A DNA stretch of 64,000 nucleotides from Paraprevotella xylaniphila YIT 11841. Lineage in GTDB: Bacteria > Bacteroidota > Bacteroidia > Bacteroidales > Bacteroidaceae. Of the stretch, positions 27,751-35,891 are shown one piece after another. The translations under genes and the position numbers were made by a program. Position 1 is the first letter of the stretch. Each line of letters begins with the position of its first letter. The stretch spans positions 1 to 64,000 of the forward strand of contig NZ_GL883811.1 of assembly GCF_000205165.1 (NCBI RefSeq), read 5' to 3'. The notes beneath the pieces are model-generated. The model worked only from the letters and a program-made list of their open reading frames with translations. It had not been told where the DNA came from and did no database searches.

Positions 27751-28735
27751 CTTTTTTCTGATTTACCTGTTATTAGGCAGTTTGTTGTCGGTCGGTTGTT
27801 ATTACCAGAAGCCCGATTATTCCGACGAGTGGGATTTGACGGAGAAACGGAAGGATTCGCTTGATTTTGAGGCTTCCCATCATTATAACCGGAATTATAA
27901 TTTCGTGGTGGTGGAAGATTCTTTGTGCCTGCAAACCGTACATCCCGTCCATAATCCGGTACATGCAGGTGTGCCGGAAGACACCGTGGCTGTATTTGCG
28001 GACGACCGTCTCGTCGTGGCTGAAGTCATGATTGTGCCGGAGGACACGGTGGATTCGGTTTGGGTGAAAGTAGCCCGCGACCAGTCCACCATGGGTTGGG
28101 TGCACGAGCAGGATTTGTTGGCACGGGTTGTTCCGGATGATTCCATTTCGCAGTTTATCCATGCTTTCAGCAATACGCACCTGATATATTTCCTGTCCGT
28201 TTTAGGCGTGCTGTTGGTATTGTGGTTGGTACGCCGTATGCGTCGCAAGCGTTTCCATATCGTGCATTTCGATGACATCGGAAGTTGTTACCCTACTTTG
28301 CTATGCCTGACGCTGTCTGGTGCCGCAACGCTTTATGCCAGTATGCAGAATTTTGTACCCGATACATGGACGGAGTTTTATTTCCACCCGACACTCAATC
28401 CTTTCGGATTGCCGTTTATTTTGGGCTTGTTCGTGGCTTCCGTGTGGCTGATAGTCATTCTGTCCATAGCATCGGTGGAGGACGTTTGCCGGCAACTCCC
28501 TTTTCAGGAAGCCATGCTGTACTTGTTTGCCTTGTTGGGCGTATGTGCGGGGTGTTACCTGTTCTTTTCGCTCACCACGTTGTATTATCTCGGCTATCCT
28601 TTTTTCTTGTTTTACGTCGGTTGGGCGTTGTGGCGTTATTTCCGTTATGCCCGTTGTCCTTACGTTTGCGGGCGTTGCGGGGCCAAGCTTCACAGCAAAG
28701 GGCGTTGTCCGCATTGCGGTGCATGGAATGAATGA
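27737..28735 (+). CDS. Lipoprotein-like membrane protein with SH3-like segment and C-terminal zinc ribbon
   Basis: 332 residues from the ATG of MRKSS; a GTG two codons earlier is possible. The N-terminus looks like a lipoprotein signal (LLSVGC). Residues ~70-130 resemble a small SH3-like domain (VWVKVARDQSTMGWVHEQDL). Four or five membrane segments follow (about 145-300). The tail is a four-cysteine zinc ribbon (CGRCGAKLHSKGRCPHCG), which should face the cytoplasm. I do not know the function. Third gene of the metA group; the link to methionine or RNA modification is not obvious. Confidence 0.7.
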   Translation: MRKSSFFLIYLLLGSLLSVGCYYQKPDYSDEWDLTEKRKDSLDFEASHHYNRNYNFVVVEDSLCLQTVHPVHNPVHAGVPEDTVAVFADDRLVVAEVMIVPEDTVDSVWVKVARDQSTMGWVHEQDLLARVVPDDSISQFIHAFSNTHLIYFLSVLGVLLVLWLVRRMRRKRFHIVHFDDIGSCYPTLLCLTLSGAATLYASMQNFVPDTWTEFYFHPTLNPFGLPFILGLFVASVWLIVILSIASVEDVCRQLPFQEAMLYLFALLGVCAGCYLFFSLTTLYYLGYPFFLFYVGWALWRYFRYARCPYVCGRCGAKLHSKGRCPHCGAWNE

Positions 28736-28758
28736 CCCGTCTGTCTTGCGGGGGAGAG

Positions 28759-31191
28759 TCAGAAATGCAGGCTGACATCCACTCCGAACTGTAACGGATT
28801 GCCCCGTTGTCCGAATTTCATGTTGCGGGTGGTAGCGGCCGAAGTAAAAAAGAAAGCGTCGTAGTCCGTATCCGTCAGGTTTTTGCCCCAGATGTCGATG
28901 CGTATGGAGCCGAAGTCCAGACCGGCATGGGCATTCAACAGCGCGTAAAACGGTTGGTGGTAAGCATTGTCCTCGCTCCAGTAGATTTTTCCGGCTCCCG
29001 TGGTATTCACGCCGAAGAAATAGCTTTTTATCTTATGGTGTTCCAAAGGTTGTTCGTATTCCACACCTGCCGCGAGCGTGTGCATGGGGACAAAAGGCAC
29101 ATGGTTGCCGTCATAGTTCACCGCCTCTTGCGCTGTTTCCGTCCGGGCTTCCTGCGCTTCATAGCGTTTGAATACGGAGTGCGTGTAGCCGTATGACGCA
29201 TGCCACGTCAGGCGGTTGTCCAACCATCCGCCGCGCAGTCCTATTTCCGTACCGCAACTCCGTCCCCGTCCGGCGTTGACCATGACACGCCCCAATCCGC
29301 TGCTCACGAATTTGGAAATCTGTTGGTCGTACACGTCCATGTAGAACACGGCGGCATCCAGTTGTATCTTGCCGTCCGAGAACGAGAAGTGCCCGCCTGC
29401 CTCATAATTATAACTGTATTCCGGTTTGAAGCGGGTCTGTGCCGGAGTTCCGGAAAACTCCTCCTGCGGAATTTGGCTGACAATCATCTGTTTCACGGCT
29501 TCCGGCATGTGGGCGTACATCGGTCCGTCCAGCGTCTCCGCCGTCTTGTCCTTGACGGAGCGCATCATCCGGCTTTTCAAATCGCCTTGCACCAGGTCGC
29601 TGAACATCTGTACGTTGTATCCTCCGCTGCGGTAGCCCTTGCTCCAACTTACGTACACGTTGTTTTGCGCCGAAAAGTGGTATTGCAAGGCCACCTTGGG
29701 TAACCATTGCACGTAATCGTGTTTCAGGCTGCCCCGGAAATGGCTGTCGTCCGACAGGCCTTCGAGGACGAGCGGCATCATAGGGGAAGTAAGCTCCACG
29801 CCGTAGTCCATGCGACCACCGTAATCGTAGTCCAACCTCATTTTTTCATATTCCACGCGCAGGCCGGCCACAAGGCTCAGCCCTTCCGTCCCGAACAAGT
29901 CGTTGAACGTGCTTTGGTGGAAAGCGGCAAGGTCGGTGGTCGGGGTGTCGAAAGCCCCGTCGGCCACGTAGGGGGAAACTGGCATATCTAATGTAAGTCC
30001 CATACCCATCGGGCTGATGGCGGCATTGGCTTTGTCGAACACGGTGTTCATGAACTCGCGGGTCAGAGATACCGGACTTTTCGTGTGTAGGGTCTGGCGC
30101 ATGGCATAGATACCTCCTATCCATTCCCAACGGCGGTTACTGCGGCTTTTGAAAGTCAGTTCTTCGCTCCAGGAGTTGATGCGTTGCTTTTGGGTCAGGC
30201 TGAAATAGTCCGCTTCCGTGAAATCCTGATCAAGCGTCATGTTGTCGTTCAGGTTTTGGTAGGCCGTGACGGACGACAGGATGAACCGGTCGGCAGTATA
30301 TTGCGCGTTGAGGCTGCTGTTCAGCAAGCTCCGGCGGTAGAATGAAGGACGGTTGTAGAGGATGCGGCCTATACGGTCGGGACGTGGCTCTTCTCCTTCG
30401 GTGACACCCAAATAGCGGTAGGGGTAACCCCGGTCTTCACGATACGAATAATCTGTAGAGAAGTCCAGTTTCCAAGCCTCTGCCGGAAAGTAAATGACCC
30501 GTACGCGTCCGCCTCCGGTTTCGCTTCCTCCCACCGTTTCATGCCGGGTGACGTTTTCGAAGAATCCTTCCGAATGCTTATAAAATCCACTCAAGGCGTA
30601 TGCCATCCTGTGGCTTGTCTTTTGGTAATGAGATGCCGACAACCGGTAACCCTTGTCTTTTATCGAAGTTCCCATGCGGATGTCCGTGCCTTGATAATGG
30701 AACGGGTTGCGGGTAAACACGCGGAGCAGGCCGCCCATGGCATTCCGTCCGTACAGTGTGGCCTGCGGGCCGCGCAACACGTCCACGCGTTCCACGTCTA
30801 GCAATTCAATGTCGTAGGCACTTTTGTCTGCATATCCTACGTTGTCCACGTACAATCCCACGGCCGGGGTGTTGATGCGCGAACCGATGCCGCGTATGTA
30901 AGCCGCCGAGGTCAGGCTGCTGCCGTAGTCCGGCATGTAGAAGTTGGGTACGAAAGCCGAAAGTTCTTTCAGCGAAGCAGTATGTTGGTCGTCTAATGCC
31001 GTCCGGTCGAAAAGGGAAACGGCGATGGGAGCTTGCCGTAATTTGCCGGTTTCTTTGGGAGAATATACGATGACCACCTCTTCGATGTCTTTTACCCGTG
31101 CGCTGTCTTCTGCCGTTTCCTCGATGGGGAGCGCGTATGAAGGTGCGCCCGAGAGGAATAATATTGCTGATATGATGCTCAATCTGTCCAT
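28759..31191 (-). CDS. TonB-dependent outer-membrane receptor
   Basis: 810 residues with a signal peptide (cleavage near ALP at ~22), a plug domain (about 45-165, with LDVERVDVLRGPQATLYGRNAMGG) and a 22-strand barrel that ends in an aromatic (SLHF). There is no CarboxypepD-like N-terminal extension and no SusD partner, so it is not a SusC-type glycan receptor; siderophore or other small-ligand receptors fit better. It stands alone, with its own promoter, convergent with the zinc-ribbon gene. The ligand cannot be told from the sequence, and no iron-regulatory site was recognised. Confidence 0.88.
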   Translation of the reverse strand: MDRLSIISAILFLSGAPSYALPIEETAEDSARVKDIEEVVIVYSPKETGKLRQAPIAVSLFDRTALDDQHTASLKELSAFVPNFYMPDYGSSLTSAAYIRGIGSRINTPAVGLYVDNVGYADKSAYDIELLDVERVDVLRGPQATLYGRNAMGGLLRVFTRNPFHYQGTDIRMGTSIKDKGYRLSASHYQKTSHRMAYALSGFYKHSEGFFENVTRHETVGGSETGGGRVRVIYFPAEAWKLDFSTDYSYREDRGYPYRYLGVTEGEEPRPDRIGRILYNRPSFYRRSLLNSSLNAQYTADRFILSSVTAYQNLNDNMTLDQDFTEADYFSLTQKQRINSWSEELTFKSRSNRRWEWIGGIYAMRQTLHTKSPVSLTREFMNTVFDKANAAISPMGMGLTLDMPVSPYVADGAFDTPTTDLAAFHQSTFNDLFGTEGLSLVAGLRVEYEKMRLDYDYGGRMDYGVELTSPMMPLVLEGLSDDSHFRGSLKHDYVQWLPKVALQYHFSAQNNVYVSWSKGYRSGGYNVQMFSDLVQGDLKSRMMRSVKDKTAETLDGPMYAHMPEAVKQMIVSQIPQEEFSGTPAQTRFKPEYSYNYEAGGHFSFSDGKIQLDAAVFYMDVYDQQISKFVSSGLGRVMVNAGRGRSCGTEIGLRGGWLDNRLTWHASYGYTHSVFKRYEAQEARTETAQEAVNYDGNHVPFVPMHTLAAGVEYEQPLEHHKIKSYFFGVNTTGAGKIYWSEDNAYHQPFYALLNAHAGLDFGSIRIDIWGKNLTDTDYDAFFFTSAATTRNMKFGQRGNPLQFGVDVSLHF

Positions 31192-31213
31192 CCGTGGTTT
31201 TTGTTTCGGGATG

Positions 31214-31244
31214 CAAAGTTACGATGAATCGTCGGGTGGGGCAA
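31214..31244 (-). promoter_or_regulatory. Consensus promoter for the TonB receptor gene
   Basis: Minus strand TTG (31244-31242), 20-base spacer, TAACTTTG (31221-31214). Transcript start about 31207, so a leader of only about 15 bases. Confidence 0.65.
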
Positions 31245-32049
31245 TCCTTATTTATTAGGATTTTCCGCCGGAAGCAAAGGCATACGGAAGTGGTCATGGA
31301 ATAGATTTTGTATATTGTTTTCTTTATCCTTAGCCTGCGGTTTCCTCTATTTTATTCTGTTTTTCCTTGTTTTTTCACGCCAAAACAGGAGTTAATGGAA
31401 CTGTAAAACCGTTGCCGAATGTGAAAAATGACGGATTCAGTGCGCGTTTACCTTCAATTTCCCGTTTTTTATGAAGAAGAAAATTTTTCATTCGGCTGAG
31501 AAAACATTTTTTTTCTCCGCAGATTTTCCGGTTTTTCTCCGCAGGAAGTGGAGGAGTTTGAAGCCGGACGAGATGAAAATGTGCTGAAAACCTCGATATT
31601 TCTTCTAATTGATGGAGAATGGGATGCAAAAAACGAATGTCGTTTTGTCGGCAGAACGTGCCGTAGGCTGACACATGGCAGCACGCCCTGCGGACGAAAT
31701 CTGCCCAGGTCGTACAGATTGCAGGTGTGCGGAAGCGAAAGGGATACGATGTGTTTTGCGTCCGGTGCGTGAGAATCGCTCCGAAACCGTCACGTCGGGT
31801 TTGGGGTGGAAATACGCGAATCTTGGGTAAGGTTGTGTGGGGGTAAAGAGATGGTAACACGAAGGTTTGTTTAATGTTTTGCCTAAGTATAGTACCTGTT
31901 TATGAAAAGTGGCCTTAAAGCTAAAATAAACACCAAAAATTCAGCCTTCAAAATACGATGCAAATTCTTTTTTTGATAGGATTTTTGTAACTTGTACATA
32001 TTCAATTAGATAGAAAAAATCTCGATATCTGAAAATGCAAACTCAAATA
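31245..32049. other. Gene-free gap with intergenic repeats, copy B
   Basis: No convincing gene is seen here. GAAGAAAATTTTTC at 31476-31489 repeats copy A. AATGGGATGCAAAAA at 31618-31632 recurs inverted at 10116-10130. GGAGTTTGAAGC (about 31552-31563) and the inverse of AATCTGCGGAGAA (about 31512-31524) recur in the gap at 42.6 kb. From about 31860 the sequence becomes very AT-rich. Confidence 0.6.
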
Positions 32050-32082
32050 TTGGGTTTCTACTCAAAAGTATGCTTAACTTTG
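32050..32082 (+). promoter_or_regulatory. Promoter for the accessory secreted-protein gene
   Basis: TTG at 32050-32052 and TAACTTTG at 32075-32082, spacing 22. The implied leader is about 115 bases. Confidence 0.5.
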
Positions 32083-32202
32083 CGATGTGAGAATTAAATA
32101 TATGTGGAACATGAATAAGAATATTGCCTATGGAATGAAACATTAATGCAATGGTAGTGTGTAGAGTGAACAGATATTTAAAAACTAAAAAAAAAGAGAA
32201 CG

Positions 32203-32934
32203 ATGAAAAAAGCAAAATATATTGTAGCAGTCATGAGAAAAGTTGTATTTTTATTGTTTGTGCTTTTGGGGCAAGTTTGTTTGGCACGGAGCGAGGCTGC
32301 TCCAAAGTCCTGGGAATCATTGGACAAGGAGACCGGTTCTTCTTTCTGTCCCCTTGATTCGATACCGGATTGGGTAAAAGAAAAAACAACCCAAAAAGAA
32401 TACGAATTGTGGAAAAAGGCATCCCGATATTACCAAGTGGATTATTCCGTATTGCAAAAAGACTTGTCCAAAGACCAGAAACGGAGGCTTTACGAAAGTT
32501 TGGCAGAGGCTTGTGAAAAAATGGAGGTTCGTGGGAAACAAGACGGGGCGGGTGAAATGCTCACTTTTGCGTTACCTGCGCCAATAGATTCCACTATCGT
32601 ATGGAATACGTGCAGTTACGTGAAAATAGATGAAAATCTGTCTTTCCGGAAGATTGAAGGAGTCGTGTTCCATTCAAAGGACTATCCCGAAGCCCAAGTG
32701 AAAGTGATTGTGTGGTGTGTGTACGACAAAGCCAAAAACAGCGTGCAGGTCATCAAAGAAGATATGCAGAAAGCAGGGCAGGCCATCGAAGTGAATGGTT
32801 CCCATACTGTCGGTTATGACTCGGCGAACGGTCGGCTGTATGGTTCTTGCGCAGGCTCTTTGGTCTATTGGGATGAGCATAAGGCTTATCAGAGCGAGGA
32901 TTTCCACAAGGGATATAACATCCCATTGGAATAG
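32203..32934 (+). CDS. Secreted protein of unknown function
   Basis: 243 residues. The hydrophobic stretch at ~11-28 (MRKVVFLLFVLLGQVCLA) is a signal peptide; Met 11 is an alternative start, but a purine-rich tract precedes the first ATG. The mature part has a charged helical region (~45-110) and a beta-rich C-terminal half (~120-243) with three scattered cysteines. I do not recognise the family. The gene is AT-richer than the flanking core genes and leads into the O-antigen-ligase-like gene after 22 bases, so the two probably share a transcript. A role linked to that membrane protein is only an inference. Confidence 0.65.
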   Translation: MKKAKYIVAVMRKVVFLLFVLLGQVCLARSEAAPKSWESLDKETGSSFCPLDSIPDWVKEKTTQKEYELWKKASRYYQVDYSVLQKDLSKDQKRRLYESLAEACEKMEVRGKQDGAGEMLTFALPAPIDSTIVWNTCSYVKIDENLSFRKIEGVVFHSKDYPEAQVKVIVWCVYDKAKNSVQVIKEDMQKAGQAIEVNGSHTVGYDSANGRLYGSCAGSLVYWDEHKAYQSEDFHKGYNIPLE

Positions 32935-32956
32935 GGATATTGGATGAGGGCAAAGC

Positions 32957-34442
32957 ATGGCACTATATAGATGGGTTTGTTTTGTACTTATTTTGATAGG
33001 ACTTTATGAATTAGGGGTTGGATTGTTCCAATGTATTCAGGTAATGAGGTTGGGTATGCCTTATTACACGGTTTGCGGAACATTTGAAAATCCAGCCCCT
33101 TATTCTATTTTGATTGTCCTTATTTTGCCCTTGGCCTTGGACTATGCGTTGTTTGTGAGGTTTAGACATGGGCAAAAGGTTACAAATATGCTTTTTTATC
33201 TTTCTGCTTTTTATCTTTTGTTTTCCGTAGTCATACTCGTCAAGTGTGTAAGTCGGGCAGCTTGGGTGGCGTCTGTAATCAGTTTGATGTCAATGGTTTG
33301 GTTACGGATGAAGTGTGCGTGGATAAAAAAGTGTTTTGTATTGTTGGCTGTATTCGTTCTTTGTGTTCCTTTTTTGTATGGCATGTATGTGCTGAAAAAA
33401 GATTCGGCAGACGGTCGTTTGTTCATCTGGAAAATCTCTTATCCGGTGGCTAAACAACAGATATTTTCCGGGGTGGGAATAGGCGGTTTCCCGTATGTTT
33501 ATGGGGAAGCACAAGAAGCGTATTTTCGGGATAAGAAAGGGACACAGGATGAGGAAATGTTGGCTGGTGGCCCCGGATTATGCTTATAATGAATATTTGC
33601 AGATATGGATAGAACTTGGACTGCCGGGAGTTTTGTCTTGTTTGTGCCTTATGGCTTATGTCTATATACGCCTTCTTAGGTGTCGGAATGTTGAGGTTGT
33701 CGGGTTATGTGGTGCAATGGTGAGTTTTATGGTGGTTTCTTTTTTTTCTTATCCTCTTCGATATTTTGCCACATGCTTATTATCTTTGTTTATTTTATTA
33801 TGGGCTGCGTGGATGCCAATGGTGCTTGATGAAAAGAAACGGAACAGAAAGCTTGGAATGATGTTCGGTTTGTTGTTGGTGGTTGGAGTGGAGGCGATGG
33901 TGTGTGTCCGGTTTAATAAATCTTACCGAACGTGGGTGGCCGTGAGGCATTGGGATATGGTGCGGCCATATTTTGATAGGGAAAAATATGAGGGCATAGA
34001 GAATTGTTACAGGGTTTTGTATCCCGATTTGAAGAAAGATGTTGGTTTCCTTTTTGAGTATGGAATGTGTTTGTCGTATAATGGTCATTACGAAGAAAGC
34101 AACATAATATTAAATGAAGGGTCAAAACGAAGTTCTGACCCCATGTTTTTTAATCTCATGGGAAAAAACTTTCAAGCTCTTGGCAGGTTTGAGGAGGCTG
34201 AAGAAATGTTTTATAAGGCTTATTATAGAGTTCCCCACCGTATTTACCCTTTATATCTGTTGATGGGGTTGTATGAAAAAGAGGGGCGGGATTTGGAAAT
34301 GTTGGAGAAGGCTCATCAAATAGTAGGGAAGAAAGAAAAAGTACCTTCTTCTTTGACGGAATATCTTAAAAAAGAAGCAGGGCTTAAATTGCAAGAATAT
34401 GAAAGAAACAATGGGAAGGGGAAAAATATGGAAATAGATTGA
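32957..34442 (+). pseudogene. O-antigen-ligase-like membrane protein with C-terminal repeats, frameshifted
   Basis: Two overlapping frames make one protein. The first (32957-33589) has four or five membrane segments and the motif GTFENPAPYSILIVLILPLA, typical of Wzy/WaaL-like proteins in Bacteroidota, and runs to DEEMLA. The second resumes with VAPDYAYNEYLQIWIELGLPG, the family's H/YNxYLQ...ELG motif, then more membrane segments and a TPR-like tail (about residues 330-480). Reading one base fewer in GCTGGTGGCC (about 33564-33573) joins them into about 494 residues. This is either a real inactivating frameshift, a sequencing error or rare recoding. Family members transfer or polymerise glycan chains at the inner membrane. 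Confidence 0.7.
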
Positions 34443-34482
34443 TTTTGATTGGAGAAAACTAAAAGTTTACAAGAAATACTCT

Positions 34483-35100
34483 TCAGATGCGGTCGGCCTC
34501 TATGTACCCGTTCATGACGGCATAGATAGTCAGTCCCGATACGGAGCGGACATTGAGTTTTTCCATGATGTTCTTGCGGTGGGAGATAACGGTGGTAGTG
34601 CCGATACACAAGTGGTCGGCAATTTCCTTGTTCGTCAGTCCGCGTACAATGAGTATGAGCACTTCTATCTCGCGTTGACTGAGTCCGTTGGGGTCGGTAG
34701 AGGCAGTGGTTCCCGATATGGGCTTCCTCATACCTTGGGGCAGATGTCGTCCGTGGGCATGCGCATACTGTTGCAGTTGCAGCAATGCACGCACCATATT
34801 GTCTTCGTTCTGGTAGATATTCAACGTATGGAAGTGGGAGGTTTGAGGGGTGCCGGTTGTCCCATTGGTAAGCACAATGGTTTTTTCTTTCCGTTCCACA
34901 AAGAAGGCGCTGTGCTCCACAAGGGTCTGGGCTGAAATAAAGTAGTGGAAATACATGTCCGGTGTGTCGCGCATCAGTTGTTCAAAACTGTTGAACGTGC
35001 GGACGACAGCTTGTGGCATCATCCGTTCAATGAGGCCGCGTAGTCCCATACAGGTCAATGTGTTGGCTTCTATAATGGCAATTTCGGGGGATAGTTTCAT
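34483..35100 (-). CDS. LuxR-family transcriptional regulator with receiver-like N-terminus
   Basis: 205 residues from the ATG of MKLSPEIAII; an earlier TTG and another ATG fall on or beside the promoter. Residues ~1-120 look like a degenerate response-regulator receiver: the fold pattern is there but the expected phospho-acceptor Asp is not evident. Residues ~140-205 are a clear LuxR/GerE helix-turn-helix (LSQREIEVLILIVRGLTNKEIADHL, with ISHRKNIMEKL as recognition region). No sensor kinase is adjacent, so it looks like an orphan regulator. It lies between the ligase-like gene (convergent) and the 47-residue peptide gene on the same strand, so one of these is a plausible target. Confidence 0.85.
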   Translation of the reverse strand: MKLSPEIAIIEANTLTCMGLRGLIERMMPQAVVRTFNSFEQLMRDTPDMYFHYFISAQTLVEHSAFFVERKEKTIVLTNGTTGTPQTSHFHTLNIYQNEDNMVRALLQLQQYAHAHGRHLPQGMRKPISGTTASTDPNGLSQREIEVLILIVRGLTNKEIADHLCIGTTTVISHRKNIMEKLNVRSVSGLTIYAVMNGYIEADRI

Positions 35101-35121
35101 GTTCACGCTCATATTTCCATG

Positions 35122-35129
35122 CAAAGTTA
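35122..35129 (-). promoter_or_regulatory. -7 promoter box for the LuxR gene
   Basis: Minus strand TAACTTTG; predicted start about 35115. This places the TTG at 35124 inside the promoter and favours the ATG at 35100. Confidence 0.5.
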
Positions 35130-35158
35130 CTCAAATCTCGTCGTATCTTAAAAAGAAA

Positions 35159-35185
35159 TAAGGATGCCTTATTCCAGACATCCTT
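35159..35185 (-). terminator. Intrinsic terminator of the 47-residue peptide gene
   Basis: On the minus strand AAGGATG and CATCCTT form a 7-bp stem with a 13-base loop, followed by ATTTCTTTTT. It begins about 45 bases after the peptide stop codon. Confidence 0.65.
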
Positions 35186-35230
35186 ACCTTATCAAAAATT
35201 TAATTGGTTTCAAACTAAGGTGCATTGCAC

Positions 35231-35374
35231 TTAACAAGCTGCACCTGCATTCAGGTTTTTATTACCGAACAACATTGAAGTACTTGAACCCAAGAACTTA
35301 CCGTTGCTCTTCTTTGAACCTGTTGCAACTGCCATAGCTACTACGACCGCTGCGATAATCATTAATCCTGTCAT
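35231..35374 (-). CDS. 47-residue peptide with hydrophobic N-terminus and C-terminal cysteine
   Basis: An ATG-started frame of 47 residues: hydrophobic helix at 2-19 (TGLMIIAAVVVAMAVATG), then a basic and glycine/serine/asparagine-rich tail ending NLNAGAAC with the only cysteine last. The case for a real gene is context: a consensus promoter about 115 bases upstream, a small hairpin (GCTCC/GGAGC, 35424-35438) in the leader, a purine-rich AAAGG about 9 bases before the ATG, and an intrinsic terminator just after the stop. The family is not recognised. It could be a membrane peptide, a secreted signal, or a precursor processed at the helix end. The LuxR gene lies directly downstream. Confidence 0.6.
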   Translation of the reverse strand: MTGLMIIAAVVVAMAVATGSKKSNGKFLGSSTSMLFGNKNLNAGAAC

Positions 35375-35481
35375 AATCTTCTTACCTTTCTTTTTTAATC
35401 TAACAATCTTTTACCTAAACATTGCTCCTTCACGGAGCTAAATACCTAAAAACTAAATATCTTTTGTTCCTTATGACACTA

Positions 35482-35513
35482 CAAAGGTACGGCGATTCTT
35501 CCTGCAAAACAAG
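35482..35513 (-). promoter_or_regulatory. Strong consensus promoter for the 47-residue peptide gene
   Basis: Minus strand CTTG (35513-35510), 20-base spacer, TACCTTTG (35489-35482). This is an ideal Bacteroidota pattern. Transcript start about 35475, leaving a leader near 100 bases. Confidence 0.75.
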
Positions 35514-35514
35514 T

Positions 35515-35548
35515 AAAAGGGCATTTGTTATCATTTAAATGCCCTTTT
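35515..35548. repeat. 12-bp perfect palindrome between divergent promoters
   Basis: AAAAGGGCATTT (35515-35526) pairs with AAATGCCCTTTT (35537-35548), 10-base centre. It abuts the -33 of the peptide promoter and lies 25 bases upstream of the -33 of the btu promoter. It may be an operator (for example for the nearby LuxR protein) or an insulating terminator; sequence alone does not decide. Confidence 0.6.
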
Positions 35549-35573
35549 CTTGATATAAATCAATGAAAAGGTC

Positions 35574-35602
35574 TTGGGATACTGATTTTTTTAATAACTT
35601 TG
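35574..35602 (+). promoter_or_regulatory. Promoter of the B12 import operon
   Basis: TTG (35574-35576), 18-base spacer, TAACTTTG (35595-35602). The transcript would begin at about 35608, just before the riboswitch. Confidence 0.65.
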
Positions 35603-35607
35603 CAACG

Positions 35608-35800
35608 TTTTGTTCTGCCCGGCCTATGGGAAAGCCCTTTCAGGTCGGCAGATGAAAAGGGAATCGGGTGGAAATCCCGGACAGTCCCGCTGCTGTGAAC
35701 TCATTGTGCGGTTTGTTTCAAACCTCAAGCCACTTCCTTATTTATAATAATAAGGTGGGAAGGCCAACAAGCCGGAGTAAGTCAGAAGACCTGCAAAACG
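35608..35800 (+). promoter_or_regulatory. Cobalamin riboswitch
   Basis: Conserved blocks appear in order: GGGAATCGGGTGGAAATCCC then GGACAGTCCCGCTGCTGTGA, the GCCACT and GGGAAGGCC elements, and the B12 box AAGTCAGAAGACCTGC (35779-35794). These match the AdoCbl riboswitch core. It lies 5' of btuB with about 95 bases between B12 box and ATG. No long T-tract terminator follows, so control of translation start is more likely than of termination. B12 excess should lower expression of the whole btu operon. Confidence 0.93.
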
Positions 35801-35891
35801 TAGTCATGCCGGAATCTCCGTGGGATGGGAGGAAGGTGTCTTGAGTGAAGAATGAAGATAATAAATGGGCGTATACAAGGAATCTCATAAA

